Shown piece after piece: positions 1-5,521 of a DNA stretch of 14,131 bases. The stretch is from positions 4,082 through 18,212 of the forward strand of contig DBHE01000126.1 of NCBI GenBank assembly GCA_002296055.1, given 5' to 3'. Position numbers and translations under genes: made by a program. This stretch comes from Pseudomonadaceae bacterium UBA836 (GTDB lineage: Bacteria > Pseudomonadota > Gammaproteobacteria > Pseudomonadales > Pseudomonadaceae). Below the pieces are notes generated by a model. The model was not told the DNA's origin, ran no database searches, and worked only from the letters and a program-made list of their open reading frames with translations. Positions within the stretch are counted from its first letter, which is position 1. Every line of letters starts with the position of its first letter.

Positions 1-26
1 GACTGGCCTGTGCCAGTAACCCCATT

Positions 27-51
27 GAAAACCCTGAAGTGGCTACAGGGT
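27..51 (-). terminator. Weak terminator-like hairpin after the left-most gene
   Basis: Read on the minus strand, ACCCTG (51-46), a 9-base loop and CAGGGT (36-31) are followed by TTTTC-like bases (31-27). It lies 44 bases past the stop codon of the gene ending at 96. The stem is only 6 bp and the T run is short, so it is a possible intrinsic terminator and no more. A second 6-bp stem (ACTGGC/GCCAGT, 2-17) lies just beyond it. Confidence 0.35.
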
Positions 52-95
52 CAAGCACCCTGATGCAGCTCCAGCGGTGCAGGCTCCCCTATCGC

Positions 96-803
96 TCACG
101 GGCGGCCGAAGGACAGCAAAAAATCCAACTGCTCATTGGGCTCGGCGGTTTGCTTCACCAGCTGGCCGTGCTCAAACTGCAGCCGATAACCGCTGACGCC
201 GTTACCGCTGTCGATGATGGCCCTGACCAGGTCGTCGATATACTCAGGGTTTTCATCGCCGGTCAGCGGCGGTAGGCGGTCAACGTGCAGCTCACCGCGG
301 TGCTCGAGCGGCAAATTGATATCCGCGTAATGCCAATAATCATCGGACAGGCGCGTGGGCGCTATGCCGTTGATAGGCGGCGGGATGCGGTCTTCGGCTT
401 TGCGCTTCGGGCTAGGCCAAAGGCTCTGCGTGCTCGCCCAGCTGCCATCAAGCTCGCTCCCGAACGGGTCGAGCGTATTGGCATTTTCAATAAAACGCGG
501 CCTTGCGGTGTCGTCAGCGCCAGCCGCGACGACATCACCTTGAAACTGCGTTGGCAAGTCACCCGTGGTGTGCTCGGCATCTTGCTGCAGATAATCCTGC
601 TCAGCCGGGCTGTGGTTGGTGTAGACGCCTTGCAGTATCAACTGGCCGTCGACCACAGCATAGGTAACCACGTAGCCAGTGGGCGTCCAGGTATCGGCAT
701 GGTAGGGGCAAATGCCGTGCTCGCTGGGCGAAAAGGCGCCGCCGGAGATCACCTGGAAGGCGATGCCGTCGAGTAGCAGTGTGCTGGTCTGGTAGGCGCT
801 CAT
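96..803 (-). CDS. Unrecognised hypothetical protein, 235 aa
   Basis: I do not recognise this gene. It encodes a soluble-looking acidic protein with no signal peptide or membrane segment. Residues 1-65 read as alternating beta strands with a strand-turn-strand element (GYVVTYAVVDGQLILQGVY, about 43-61). Residues 105-150 are a Pro/Ser-rich linker with a basic patch (SPKRKAED). Residues 155-220 hold a second strand pair ending GYRLQFEHGQLVKQ (205-218). The two DGQL/HGQL elements could be repeats of one small domain. A TTG at 815 is in frame, but the ATG at 803 is preferred because it is a standard codon with GAG 7 bases upstream. The gene follows hsdS on the same strand after 377 bases, with its own candidate promoter and a perfect palindrome between. 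Position beside a restriction locus suggests, but does not prove, an accessory or defence role. Confidence 0.7.
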   Translation of the reverse strand: MSAYQTSTLLLDGIAFQVISGGAFSPSEHGICPYHADTWTPTGYVVTYAVVDGQLILQGVYTNHSPAEQDYLQQDAEHTTGDLPTQFQGDVVAAGADDTARPRFIENANTLDPFGSELDGSWASTQSLWPSPKRKAEDRIPPPINGIAPTRLSDDYWHYADINLPLEHRGELHVDRLPPLTGDENPEYIDDLVRAIIDSGNGVSGYRLQFEHGQLVKQTAEPNEQLDFLLSFGRP

Positions 804-840
804 GGGGTGACTCAATGCTCCGTTAACGTGGCGGCCGTTT

Positions 841-854
841 GGTGGACGTCCACC
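841..854. promoter_or_regulatory. Perfect 14-bp palindrome, candidate operator
   Basis: GGTGGACGTCCACC equals its own reverse complement. It lies 38 bases upstream of the chosen start of the gene at 96-803 and about 20 bases downstream of that gene's candidate -10. It would sit in the 5' untranslated region or just past the transcription start, a usual place for a repressor operator. No cognate regulator is visible in the window. Confidence 0.45.
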
Positions 855-874
855 CGGGCTCAGGTTGCGCGATT

Positions 875-903
875 TTATTAGCGTGGCTTATGCTTCGAGA
901 CAA
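875..903 (-). promoter_or_regulatory. Candidate sigma-70 promoter for the hypothetical gene
   Basis: On the minus strand, TTGTCT (903-898) and TAATAA (880-875) are separated by 17 bases, and the -10 lies in the most AT-rich part of the gap. It would drive the gene starting at 803. The -35 matches 4 of 6 consensus bases and the -10 only 3 of 6. An opposed plus-strand pair, TTGCGC (865-870) and TATGCT (889-894) with 18 bases between, overlaps it. Confidence 0.3.
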
Positions 904-932
904 GTGGATTGGGGGTGCCCGGTCGGCGCTAT

Positions 933-960
933 AGCCTCGGTGAGTTGCACCGGGGCTTTT
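933..960 (+). terminator. Intrinsic terminator on the plus strand
   Basis: AGCCTCGGTG (933-942) pairs with CACCGGGGCT (948-957) across loop AGTTG, giving 10 bp with one U-G pair, followed by TTT and a further T-rich run (CGCTTTC). On the minus strand the hairpin is not followed by T, so it works only on the plus strand. No plus-strand gene lies upstream in the window. Its natural client would be a short transcript begun near 900 from the TTGCGC/TATGCT pair. Confidence 0.5.
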
Positions 961-980
961 CGCTTTCTACGGGAGGAAAA

Positions 981-1097
981 ATGATCAATCCCGTTCTTTC
1001 TGAACCCTCTCCCACGCATTCACGTTCACTGTCGCGGCGAAACTTTCCGCTCAAGACCTCAAATGCGTTATGGGATTGCGGGCTTGAGAACAGCTAG
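981..1097 (+). CDS. Possible small ORF or truncated 5' end of a lost gene, 38 aa
   Basis: An ATG at 981 follows GGGAGGAAAA (971-980), one of the best Shine-Dalgarno sequences in the window, though with short spacing. The frame runs 38 codons to TAG at 1095-1097 and begins MINPVLSEPSPTHSRSLSRR. The product is basic and Ser/Pro-rich, with no membrane segment, and I recognise no family. It starts 20 bases after a plus-strand terminator, a layout seen in attenuated genes or where a gene follows another unit. It may also be the 5' stub of a gene cut when the restriction locus arrived. Coding status is unproven. Confidence 0.2.
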   Translation: MINPVLSEPSPTHSRSLSRRNFPLKTSNALWDCGLENS

Positions 1098-1142
1098 CCC
1101 AACTGGCGATACGCGCGCGTTGTTGCTGAAGGGCGGGCCGCT

Positions 1143-1162
1143 GGTCGAGCGGGAGCTCGACC
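1143..1162. repeat. Perfect 8-bp stem-loop behind hsdS
   Basis: GGTCGAGC (1143-1150) and GCTCGACC (1155-1162) are exact reverse complements around GGGA. TTTCC follows on the plus strand, and on the minus strand there is no T run. It lies 19 bases past the hsdS stop codon. It may stabilise the 3' end of the fic-hsdM-hsdS message or act as a poor terminator for the plus strand. A short palindrome, TTCCGGAA (1164-1171), adjoins it. Confidence 0.35.
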
Positions 1163-1180
1163 TTTCCGGAAGGCGGCGGG

Positions 1181-2506
1181 TCAGGCTTTTGCCTTGCGTT
1201 CGCGCTTGGCTTTGGGCGCGGCGGCGCGCTGAGCCTTGATGCGCTCCAGCAGAACGCTGGCGGGCTCGTCATTCGGGTCCTGCGGCACCAGTTCACCACG
1301 AAACGCCTTGGCCAGAATGCTCTGGGTCAGCTTGTCGATCCGCTCCTGCGCTGCAACAACACGCGCTTCCAACTGATCGGCAAAGGCGAATAGCTGCTCG
1401 ACGCGGCGGACGATTTCGGTTTGTTCGTCGAGTGGAGGAACCCACAATTTCAGTTTTCTAAAGTTGCCTAAGCTGACTTTTTGTTGTGCCACTCCTGCGG
1501 AGATTGCTTTAACTCTTGTCCGGAACAAGTCGGACTTCATTTGAAAGTAAGTAAATTCTCGAGTGGCTAGCGACTCATTAATGGATACTTTTATACAGTC
1601 AGCGGTAAGCACAGCATCCGGGGCGTTATCTGGATATACGGCAACGTCTCCAGGCGGCCCCCCCATCTTAGTAATTAAAATATCCCCAGCGAAAACCTGA
1701 TGGGGCTTTAGCTCTGAGAATTTTTTCGGAGTAATGAATTTGGTTTTCTCGTCTCCGAACTTTTCTGCACGTATTTCTCGAACGAAGACAAGCGGCTTTC
1801 CTTTAAGTCTATAGTCGGTCACTTTCAAGTTGCTGCCGAAAGGCCCGATTGCTAGGGAGTATTTCTCGTCTTTGCACAAGTTCTCTATGGGAATTTCTTG
1901 CCAGCCCCCTTTAGTTCTCGATATTGAACCGGGAAAGCACCGGGTGCGCCACGCCTCAGTCAATCGCCCCGAAACCGCCTTAGCAAGAACGGATTGGCGG
2001 AAGCGTTTGAGCAGGGCGGGGATGCCGTCGATGCGGGCTTTCAGGGTGTCGACCTGAGCCAGCAGCTCGTCGAGCTTGGCTGCGATGCGGGTTTGTTCGG
2101 CTAGTGGCGGTAATGGGTAAGTAGCCTCTTTGACCGCCTTGAAATGCCTTGCATACCCTCTGTTCTCAATTGGTAAGTTTCGTAGGAAAAAATACAAGAA
2201 TCTGGCGTCTATTCCGCTTTTAGGCTTTAGGAGTTTTACCCCGTCCGCTCCCGGAATAAAACTGAAGTCCAGCCATTTTACTTCTCGAGTGTGGTCACCA
2301 AATAGCACTAAGGGCAAGCCGCTGGATACAGCAAGCGAATCATCATTCAAGTAACCAGAAATGAATGTGCGGCCTTGATCAACAACAGGAATTCTGCCGG
2401 TTGGATTTAACTCTTTCGTTTTCACATTTTTTCCGGCGGTTGAAACTTGATCGAATACGTCGGCGAACTCAGCCATGCTCCAACTGGACGGTAAGCTTTT
2501 ACTCAT
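1181..2506 (-). CDS. hsdS: Type I restriction-modification specificity subunit HsdS
   Basis: HsdS selects the bipartite DNA target for the M2S1 methylase and the R2M2S1 restriction complex. The 441-residue protein shows the standard layout: target recognition domain 1 (about 1-128), a central conserved region starting PLPPLAEQTRIAAKL (131 on) with a long helical spacer ending SVLAKAVSGRL, target recognition domain 2 (about 205-352), then a distal conserved region starting VPPLDEQTEIVRRV (356 on) and ending SILAKAFRGELV. The two conserved regions are recognisable copies of each other, as expected for the pseudo-dimer. The tail is basic (KRERKAKA). Its ATG overlaps the hsdM stop as ATGA, so translation is probably coupled. 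DNA encoding the two recognition domains is clearly more AT-rich than that encoding the conserved regions, typical of domain exchange. The gene looks intact; the target sequence cannot be read from it. Confidence 0.95.
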   Translation of the reverse strand: MSKSLPSSWSMAEFADVFDQVSTAGKNVKTKELNPTGRIPVVDQGRTFISGYLNDDSLAVSSGLPLVLFGDHTREVKWLDFSFIPGADGVKLLKPKSGIDARFLYFFLRNLPIENRGYARHFKAVKEATYPLPPLAEQTRIAAKLDELLAQVDTLKARIDGIPALLKRFRQSVLAKAVSGRLTEAWRTRCFPGSISRTKGGWQEIPIENLCKDEKYSLAIGPFGSNLKVTDYRLKGKPLVFVREIRAEKFGDEKTKFITPKKFSELKPHQVFAGDILITKMGGPPGDVAVYPDNAPDAVLTADCIKVSINESLATREFTYFQMKSDLFRTRVKAISAGVAQQKVSLGNFRKLKLWVPPLDEQTEIVRRVEQLFAFADQLEARVVAAQERIDKLTQSILAKAFRGELVPQDPNDEPASVLLERIKAQRAAAPKAKRERKAKA

Positions 2507-4050
2507 CCCCGCACCTCATCTTCCAGCTTCAAGCCTCCAGCTTCCAGCTCCGTTGGCGCCAACGCCCCCATCAACGCCTCCAACTCCTTCAGCGCCTCGG
2601 TCAACTCCGCCATCGCCTCGCCGGCCAACACCTCCGGGGCAGGCAGGTCAGCGGCATCCAAGGCGTTGTCGTCTTTTAGCCAGCTGATATCCAGCGAGTC
2701 GCCATGTTCGGCAATCTGCTCGCGAGTAAAACACCGGAAACGACTGAGTTCTCCAACACCCTCAACATTCTCGGCGCGTGGGCTGTTGCCGTTAGGGTCG
2801 CTGCCGTAGGCGTCCTCAAAGGGTTTGAGGTGGGCGTCGCCGAAGGGGGTGCGTTTGCCGAAGCTGGGCATATTGCTCCGCAAGTCAAACACCCAGGTGC
2901 GCTGGGTGCAGTGTTCCGCTTGCTGCGGGTCGGTGGCGCTGCCTTTCTGGAAGAACAGCACGTTGGTCTTCACGCCCTGGGCGTAAAAGATGCCGGTGGG
3001 CAGGCGCAAAATGGTGTGCAGGTTGCACTTGTGCATCAGGTCGCGGCGCACCTCGGTGCCCACGCCGGCTTCAAACAGCACGTTGTCTGGCAGCACCACG
3101 GCGGCGCGGCCGCCGGGTTTGAGGTTGCGGTAAATGTGCTGCAAAAAGGCCAGCTGCTTGTTGCTGGTCTTGAAGGTCAGGTCGTCACGGGTATTGGAGG
3201 CTTCGCCGCCCTTGCTGGTGCCAAAGGGCGGGTTGGCCAGGATGATGTCGGCCCGTGGCAGGCTTTTGCCGGCTTCGCCCAGGGCGTTGCCCAGGTGCAC
3301 TACGCCTTCGTCATCCCCTTCCATGCCGTGCAGCAGGCAGTTCATCAGCGACAGGCGGCGGGTGTTGGGCACCAGCTCAATGCCGACGAAGGCGTCGTTC
3401 TTCTGGAAGGCGGCGTCTTTGGCGCTGAGGTCCAGATAGCTGTCTGTCTGCTCGCGCATGTATTGGTCTGCCGCCACCAGAAAGCCGGCGGTGCCGGCGG
3501 CCGGGTCCTGAATCACTTCGCCGGGTTGCGGCTTGATGCAGCGCACCATGCTGTTGATCAGCGCGCGCGGGGTGAAGTACTGGCCGGCGCCGGACTTGGT
3601 TTCGCTGGCGTTCTTTTCCAGCAGCCCTTCGTAGAGGTCACCCAGGCCGTCTTTCTGGGCGCTGAACCAGTCGATCTGGTCGAGGGTGCGGATCATCTGT
3701 TCCAGGTGGCGTGGTTCGCGCAGACGGGTTTGGGCGTCGGCGTAAATGGCGCTGATCAGCGGGTCTTCGTGCACCAGATTGCCATCGGTGTCCTTGCCGG
3801 TGGAGAGGCTGAGCAGAATACGCTTGTAGTCGTTCAGCAGGTTGATGCCGGATTTGCCGTTCAGATCGGTCCAGCGGCAGCCGGCGGGCAGCGGGTGCTT
3901 CTCCAGCAGCCCGGCTTCGGTGTTCTCGTGCACCATCTTGATAAACAGCAGCAGCACCAGTTCGGTGACGTAGTCGCTGTAGTTGATGCCGTCGTCGCGC
4001 AGTACGTCGCAGAGGTTCCAGAGTTTCTGCACGATGTCGTTGTTGGTCAT
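2503..4050 (-). CDS. hsdM: Type I DNA adenine-N6 methyltransferase subunit HsdM
   Basis: HsdM transfers methyl groups from S-adenosylmethionine to adenine N6 in the target set by HsdS, protecting host DNA, and forms part of the restriction complex. The 515 residues align from memory along their whole length with EcoKI HsdM (type IA). The N-terminal helical domain begins NNDIVQKLWNLCDVLRDDG. YEGLLEKNASETKSGAGQYF follows at about 140-159, SAM motif I DPAAGTAGF at 182-190, catalytic motif IV NPPF at 273-276, and DSLDISWLKD at 451-460. The chosen ATG (4050) matches the family N-terminus. An upstream in-frame start at 4131 would add 27 unlike residues inside fic. Only 7 bases separate it from the fic stop, and it overlaps hsdS by 4 bases. 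The last 15 residues (ELEAGGLKLEDEVRG) are encoded by a heptamer repeat and differ from the EcoKI tail. Confidence 0.96.
   Translation of the reverse strand: MTNNDIVQKLWNLCDVLRDDGINYSDYVTELVLLLFIKMVHENTEAGLLEKHPLPAGCRWTDLNGKSGINLLNDYKRILLSLSTGKDTDGNLVHEDPLISAIYADAQTRLREPRHLEQMIRTLDQIDWFSAQKDGLGDLYEGLLEKNASETKSGAGQYFTPRALINSMVRCIKPQPGEVIQDPAAGTAGFLVAADQYMREQTDSYLDLSAKDAAFQKNDAFVGIELVPNTRRLSLMNCLLHGMEGDDEGVVHLGNALGEAGKSLPRADIILANPPFGTSKGGEASNTRDDLTFKTSNKQLAFLQHIYRNLKPGGRAAVVLPDNVLFEAGVGTEVRRDLMHKCNLHTILRLPTGIFYAQGVKTNVLFFQKGSATDPQQAEHCTQRTWVFDLRSNMPSFGKRTPFGDAHLKPFEDAYGSDPNGNSPRAENVEGVGELSRFRCFTREQIAEHGDSLDISWLKDDNALDAADLPAPEVLAGEAMAELTEALKELEALMGALAPTELEAGGLKLEDEVRG
2517..2551. repeat. Five-copy heptamer repeat in the 3' end of hsdM
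   Basis: Five successive 7-base units on the plus strand read CATCTTC, CAGCTTC, AAGCCTC, CAGCTTC, CAGCTCC. They encode most of the HsdM tail LEAGGLKLE on the minus strand and end 10 bases before the hsdS start codon. Gain or loss of one unit would shift the hsdM frame and break the ATGA overlap with hsdS. Confidence 0.6.
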
Positions 4051-4057
4051 GGTGGCG

Positions 4058-5215
4058 TTAATCCTGATTGAGTATGTCGATGTAGGCGCTGTAGGCAAAC
4101 ACCCGATTACGTTTCTGGCCAGTGAGTTCATGTACCAGGCCGTGCTCGGGCTGCGAGAGCAAATCCATTACCTTGCCGGCCGTCGCAGCGGTCATTCCGC
4201 CGCGCTTCACCAGGGTGCTGATGTTGGCGATGGGGTATTGAAACAGCACGTCCAGTACCTGCCGAGCGGATGGAGCCATGCGCCCGAGATTGCCTATGTG
4301 CGAACGATGGGCGTCACGCAGGGCATTAAGTTGTTGAGCCGTGTTGACGGCCTGGGTGGCTGTTGCGCTGACGGCGTCAACAAAAAACAGCAGCCAGCTC
4401 TCCCAGTCGCCGGTTAAACGAACTTGTTGCAGTTTGTCGTAGTAGGACTGACGGTGTTTTTTGAAAAAGACCGACAGGTACAGCAGTGGCTGACTGAGTA
4501 CGCCAGCGCTCACCAGGATCAGCGGTATAAGGAGGCGGCCAAGACGACCGTTACCATCCATGAACGGGTGGATGGTTTCAAACTGCACGTGGGCTAACGC
4601 TGCTTTAATCAGCGGGTCTGTGGCGTCGGGGACGTCATTGATGAAACGCTCAAGTGCCGCCCAGCAGTTGGCCAGTTCGTTGGCGGGCGTTGGCACGAAG
4701 GTGGCTTCGTCTGCCCTGTGGCCGCCAATCCATACCTGGTTCTGGCGGAAGCTGCCGGGGGCTTTGCTGACACCACGGCCGGAGGTCATGAGTGCGCGGT
4801 GCAGCTCGGTTAGCAAGCGGTAACTGATCGGGTGGCCTTCACGGATGCGCTGCACGCCAAGCTCAAGGGCACTGACGTAACAAGAGACCTCTTGTACGTC
4901 ATCCATAGGGACGCCCGGCAGACCATCCATTTCGTACAGCATCAGGTCACTCAGCGAGGACTGGGTACCCTCGATCTGGGACGACATGACCGCTTCCTTG
5001 CGCACGTAACTGTAAAGAAATAGGCGTGCATCTGGCAGGAGCGTGCTTATGGCGTCCAGCCGGCCGAGGGTCAGCATGGCCTGGTTGATGCGTCCGGCCA
5101 GTTTGTTGTCTAGCTGCAACGGCGGTTGCGGTGGCAGCGGGGCAGGCACAAACGCCTGGCAGGCAATACCACCTGCGATACTGGGGACATACTGCCCTGT
5201 TATGCCACGATCCAT
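4058..5215 (-). CDS. Fic-domain AMP-transferase (SoFic-like) within the hsd operon
   Basis: Fic proteins usually transfer AMP from ATP to a hydroxyl group of a target protein. The 385-residue protein has a Fic_N-type region (about 30-120), the Fic core, and a C-terminal winged-helix-like part (about 305-375). The active-site motif HPFMDGNGRLGR (216-227) is complete, with catalytic H216 and metal ligand D220. The N-terminal self-inhibitory motif S-x-x-x-E-G is seen in SSQIEG (S78, E82, G83), which places it with class II Fic enzymes such as Shewanella SoFic. The ATG at 5215 has GGAG (5224-5221) 5 bases upstream. The stop codon lies 7 bases before hsdM, so it is co-transcribed with the methylase and specificity genes. 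Its target is unknown. A role in damping or guarding the restriction system is inference from position only. Confidence 0.9.
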   Translation of the reverse strand: MDRGITGQYVPSIAGGIACQAFVPAPLPPQPPLQLDNKLAGRINQAMLTLGRLDAISTLLPDARLFLYSYVRKEAVMSSQIEGTQSSLSDLMLYEMDGLPGVPMDDVQEVSCYVSALELGVQRIREGHPISYRLLTELHRALMTSGRGVSKAPGSFRQNQVWIGGHRADEATFVPTPANELANCWAALERFINDVPDATDPLIKAALAHVQFETIHPFMDGNGRLGRLLIPLILVSAGVLSQPLLYLSVFFKKHRQSYYDKLQQVRLTGDWESWLLFFVDAVSATATQAVNTAQQLNALRDAHRSHIGNLGRMAPSARQVLDVLFQYPIANISTLVKRGGMTAATAGKVMDLLSQPEHGLVHELTGQKRNRVFAYSAYIDILNQD

Positions 5216-5223
5216 GCGTGCTC

Positions 5224-5282
5224 CAAGTTAAATTAAGCGCGGTCGTTATTTTAACTTGCGCATATAAATAAAATAACGCCGC
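5224..5282 (-). promoter_or_regulatory. Two overlapping inverted repeats in the fic leader
   Basis: Repeat A: CGTTATTTTA (5244-5253) and TAAAATAACG (5269-5278) are perfect reverse complements 15 bases apart. With one bulged base the arms extend through GCGG/CCGC (5239-5253 and 5269-5282). Repeat B: CAAGTTAAA (5224-5232) and TTTAACTTG (5250-5258) are perfect 9-bp arms 17 bases apart. The repeats share bases 5250-5253, so both hairpins cannot form at once. Arm B takes in the first G of the fic Shine-Dalgarno GGAG (plus strand 5221-5224). It may be an RNA switch, an attenuator, or paired repressor operators. Both repeats have arms offset by 25 bases. Confidence 0.5.
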
Positions 5283-5312
5283 ATCTTATTTCATCTTTGA
5301 CCGCAGTCACAA
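5283..5312 (-). promoter_or_regulatory. Candidate promoter for fic-hsdM-hsdS
   Basis: On the minus strand, TTGTGA (5312-5307) and TAAGAT (5288-5283) lie 18 bases apart, each matching 4 of 6 sigma-70 consensus bases. The predicted start near 5276 falls inside the first arm of repeat A. In that case repeat A would act mainly as a DNA operator over the transcription start. Confidence 0.35.
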
Positions 5313-5521
5313 CGCCGACGGGCGCACCGATTTTTGTGATAGCCCTTCGAGCAGCCCGGTTGATGGCGGGCGTTCGGGTTGTGTCGAATAAACACGAGAA
5401 CATCGACACGTGTTGCGCTGATGTCGGTGGCGTAAGCATCCACGGAGTCACTGCGATTACCGAATTAGCGCTCTCTTATGGAAGCTCTGATTAAAGCGTT
5501 TGTGGCTGCATCAAGCAGGAT

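Larger units (their letters stand above)
804..1180. other. 377-base gap between hsdS and the hypothetical gene
   Basis: No convincing full-length gene is present. The gap holds, left to right, a perfect 14-bp palindrome (841-854), overlapping opposed promoter-like sequences (865-903), a good plus-strand terminator hairpin (933-960), a 38-codon plus-strand ORF with a strong Shine-Dalgarno sequence (981-1097) and a perfect 8-bp stem-loop (1143-1162). Plus-strand signals are out of place in a stretch where every gene reads minus. The gap may therefore hold a small RNA gene or the remains of an older plus-strand locus. Confidence 0.6.
5216..5521. other. 306-base gap between hsdR and fic
   Basis: The fic-proximal part (5221-5290) is AT-rich and holds the leader repeats and candidate promoter of fic-hsdM-hsdS. 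The rest (about 5291-5521) is GC-richer. Short open frames exist on both strands, including a minus-strand frame 5443-5291 beginning VDAYATDISATRVDVLVF, but I recognise none and none has a convincing ribosome binding site. It may be a decayed coding remnant. An 8-bp palindrome ACACGTGT lies at 5406-5413. No clear terminator follows hsdR; a 5-bp stem GCAGG/CCTGC overlaps its stop codon. Confidence 0.55.

Noticed and set aside
1..120. tRNA or attachment site marking the left edge of the restriction island
   Set aside because: Only short 6-bp stems are present; no cloverleaf, and no direct repeat that I could match near the other side at 9040-9130.
2517..2551. CRISPR-like short repeats
   Set aside because: Units are 7 bases with no spacers and are part of a coding frame, so this is a tandem repeat and not a CRISPR array.
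2704..4071. 455-codon open frame on the plus strand
   Set aside because: It is antisense to hsdM, whose motifs are all intact. The translation is an Ala/Gly/Val/Gln-rich antisense artefact of GC-rich codons.
5297..5494. Plus-strand frame MTAVTTPTGAPIFVIAL...
   Set aside because: It starts with TTG, has no ribosome binding site and no recognised family, and lies in a promoter-bearing gap.
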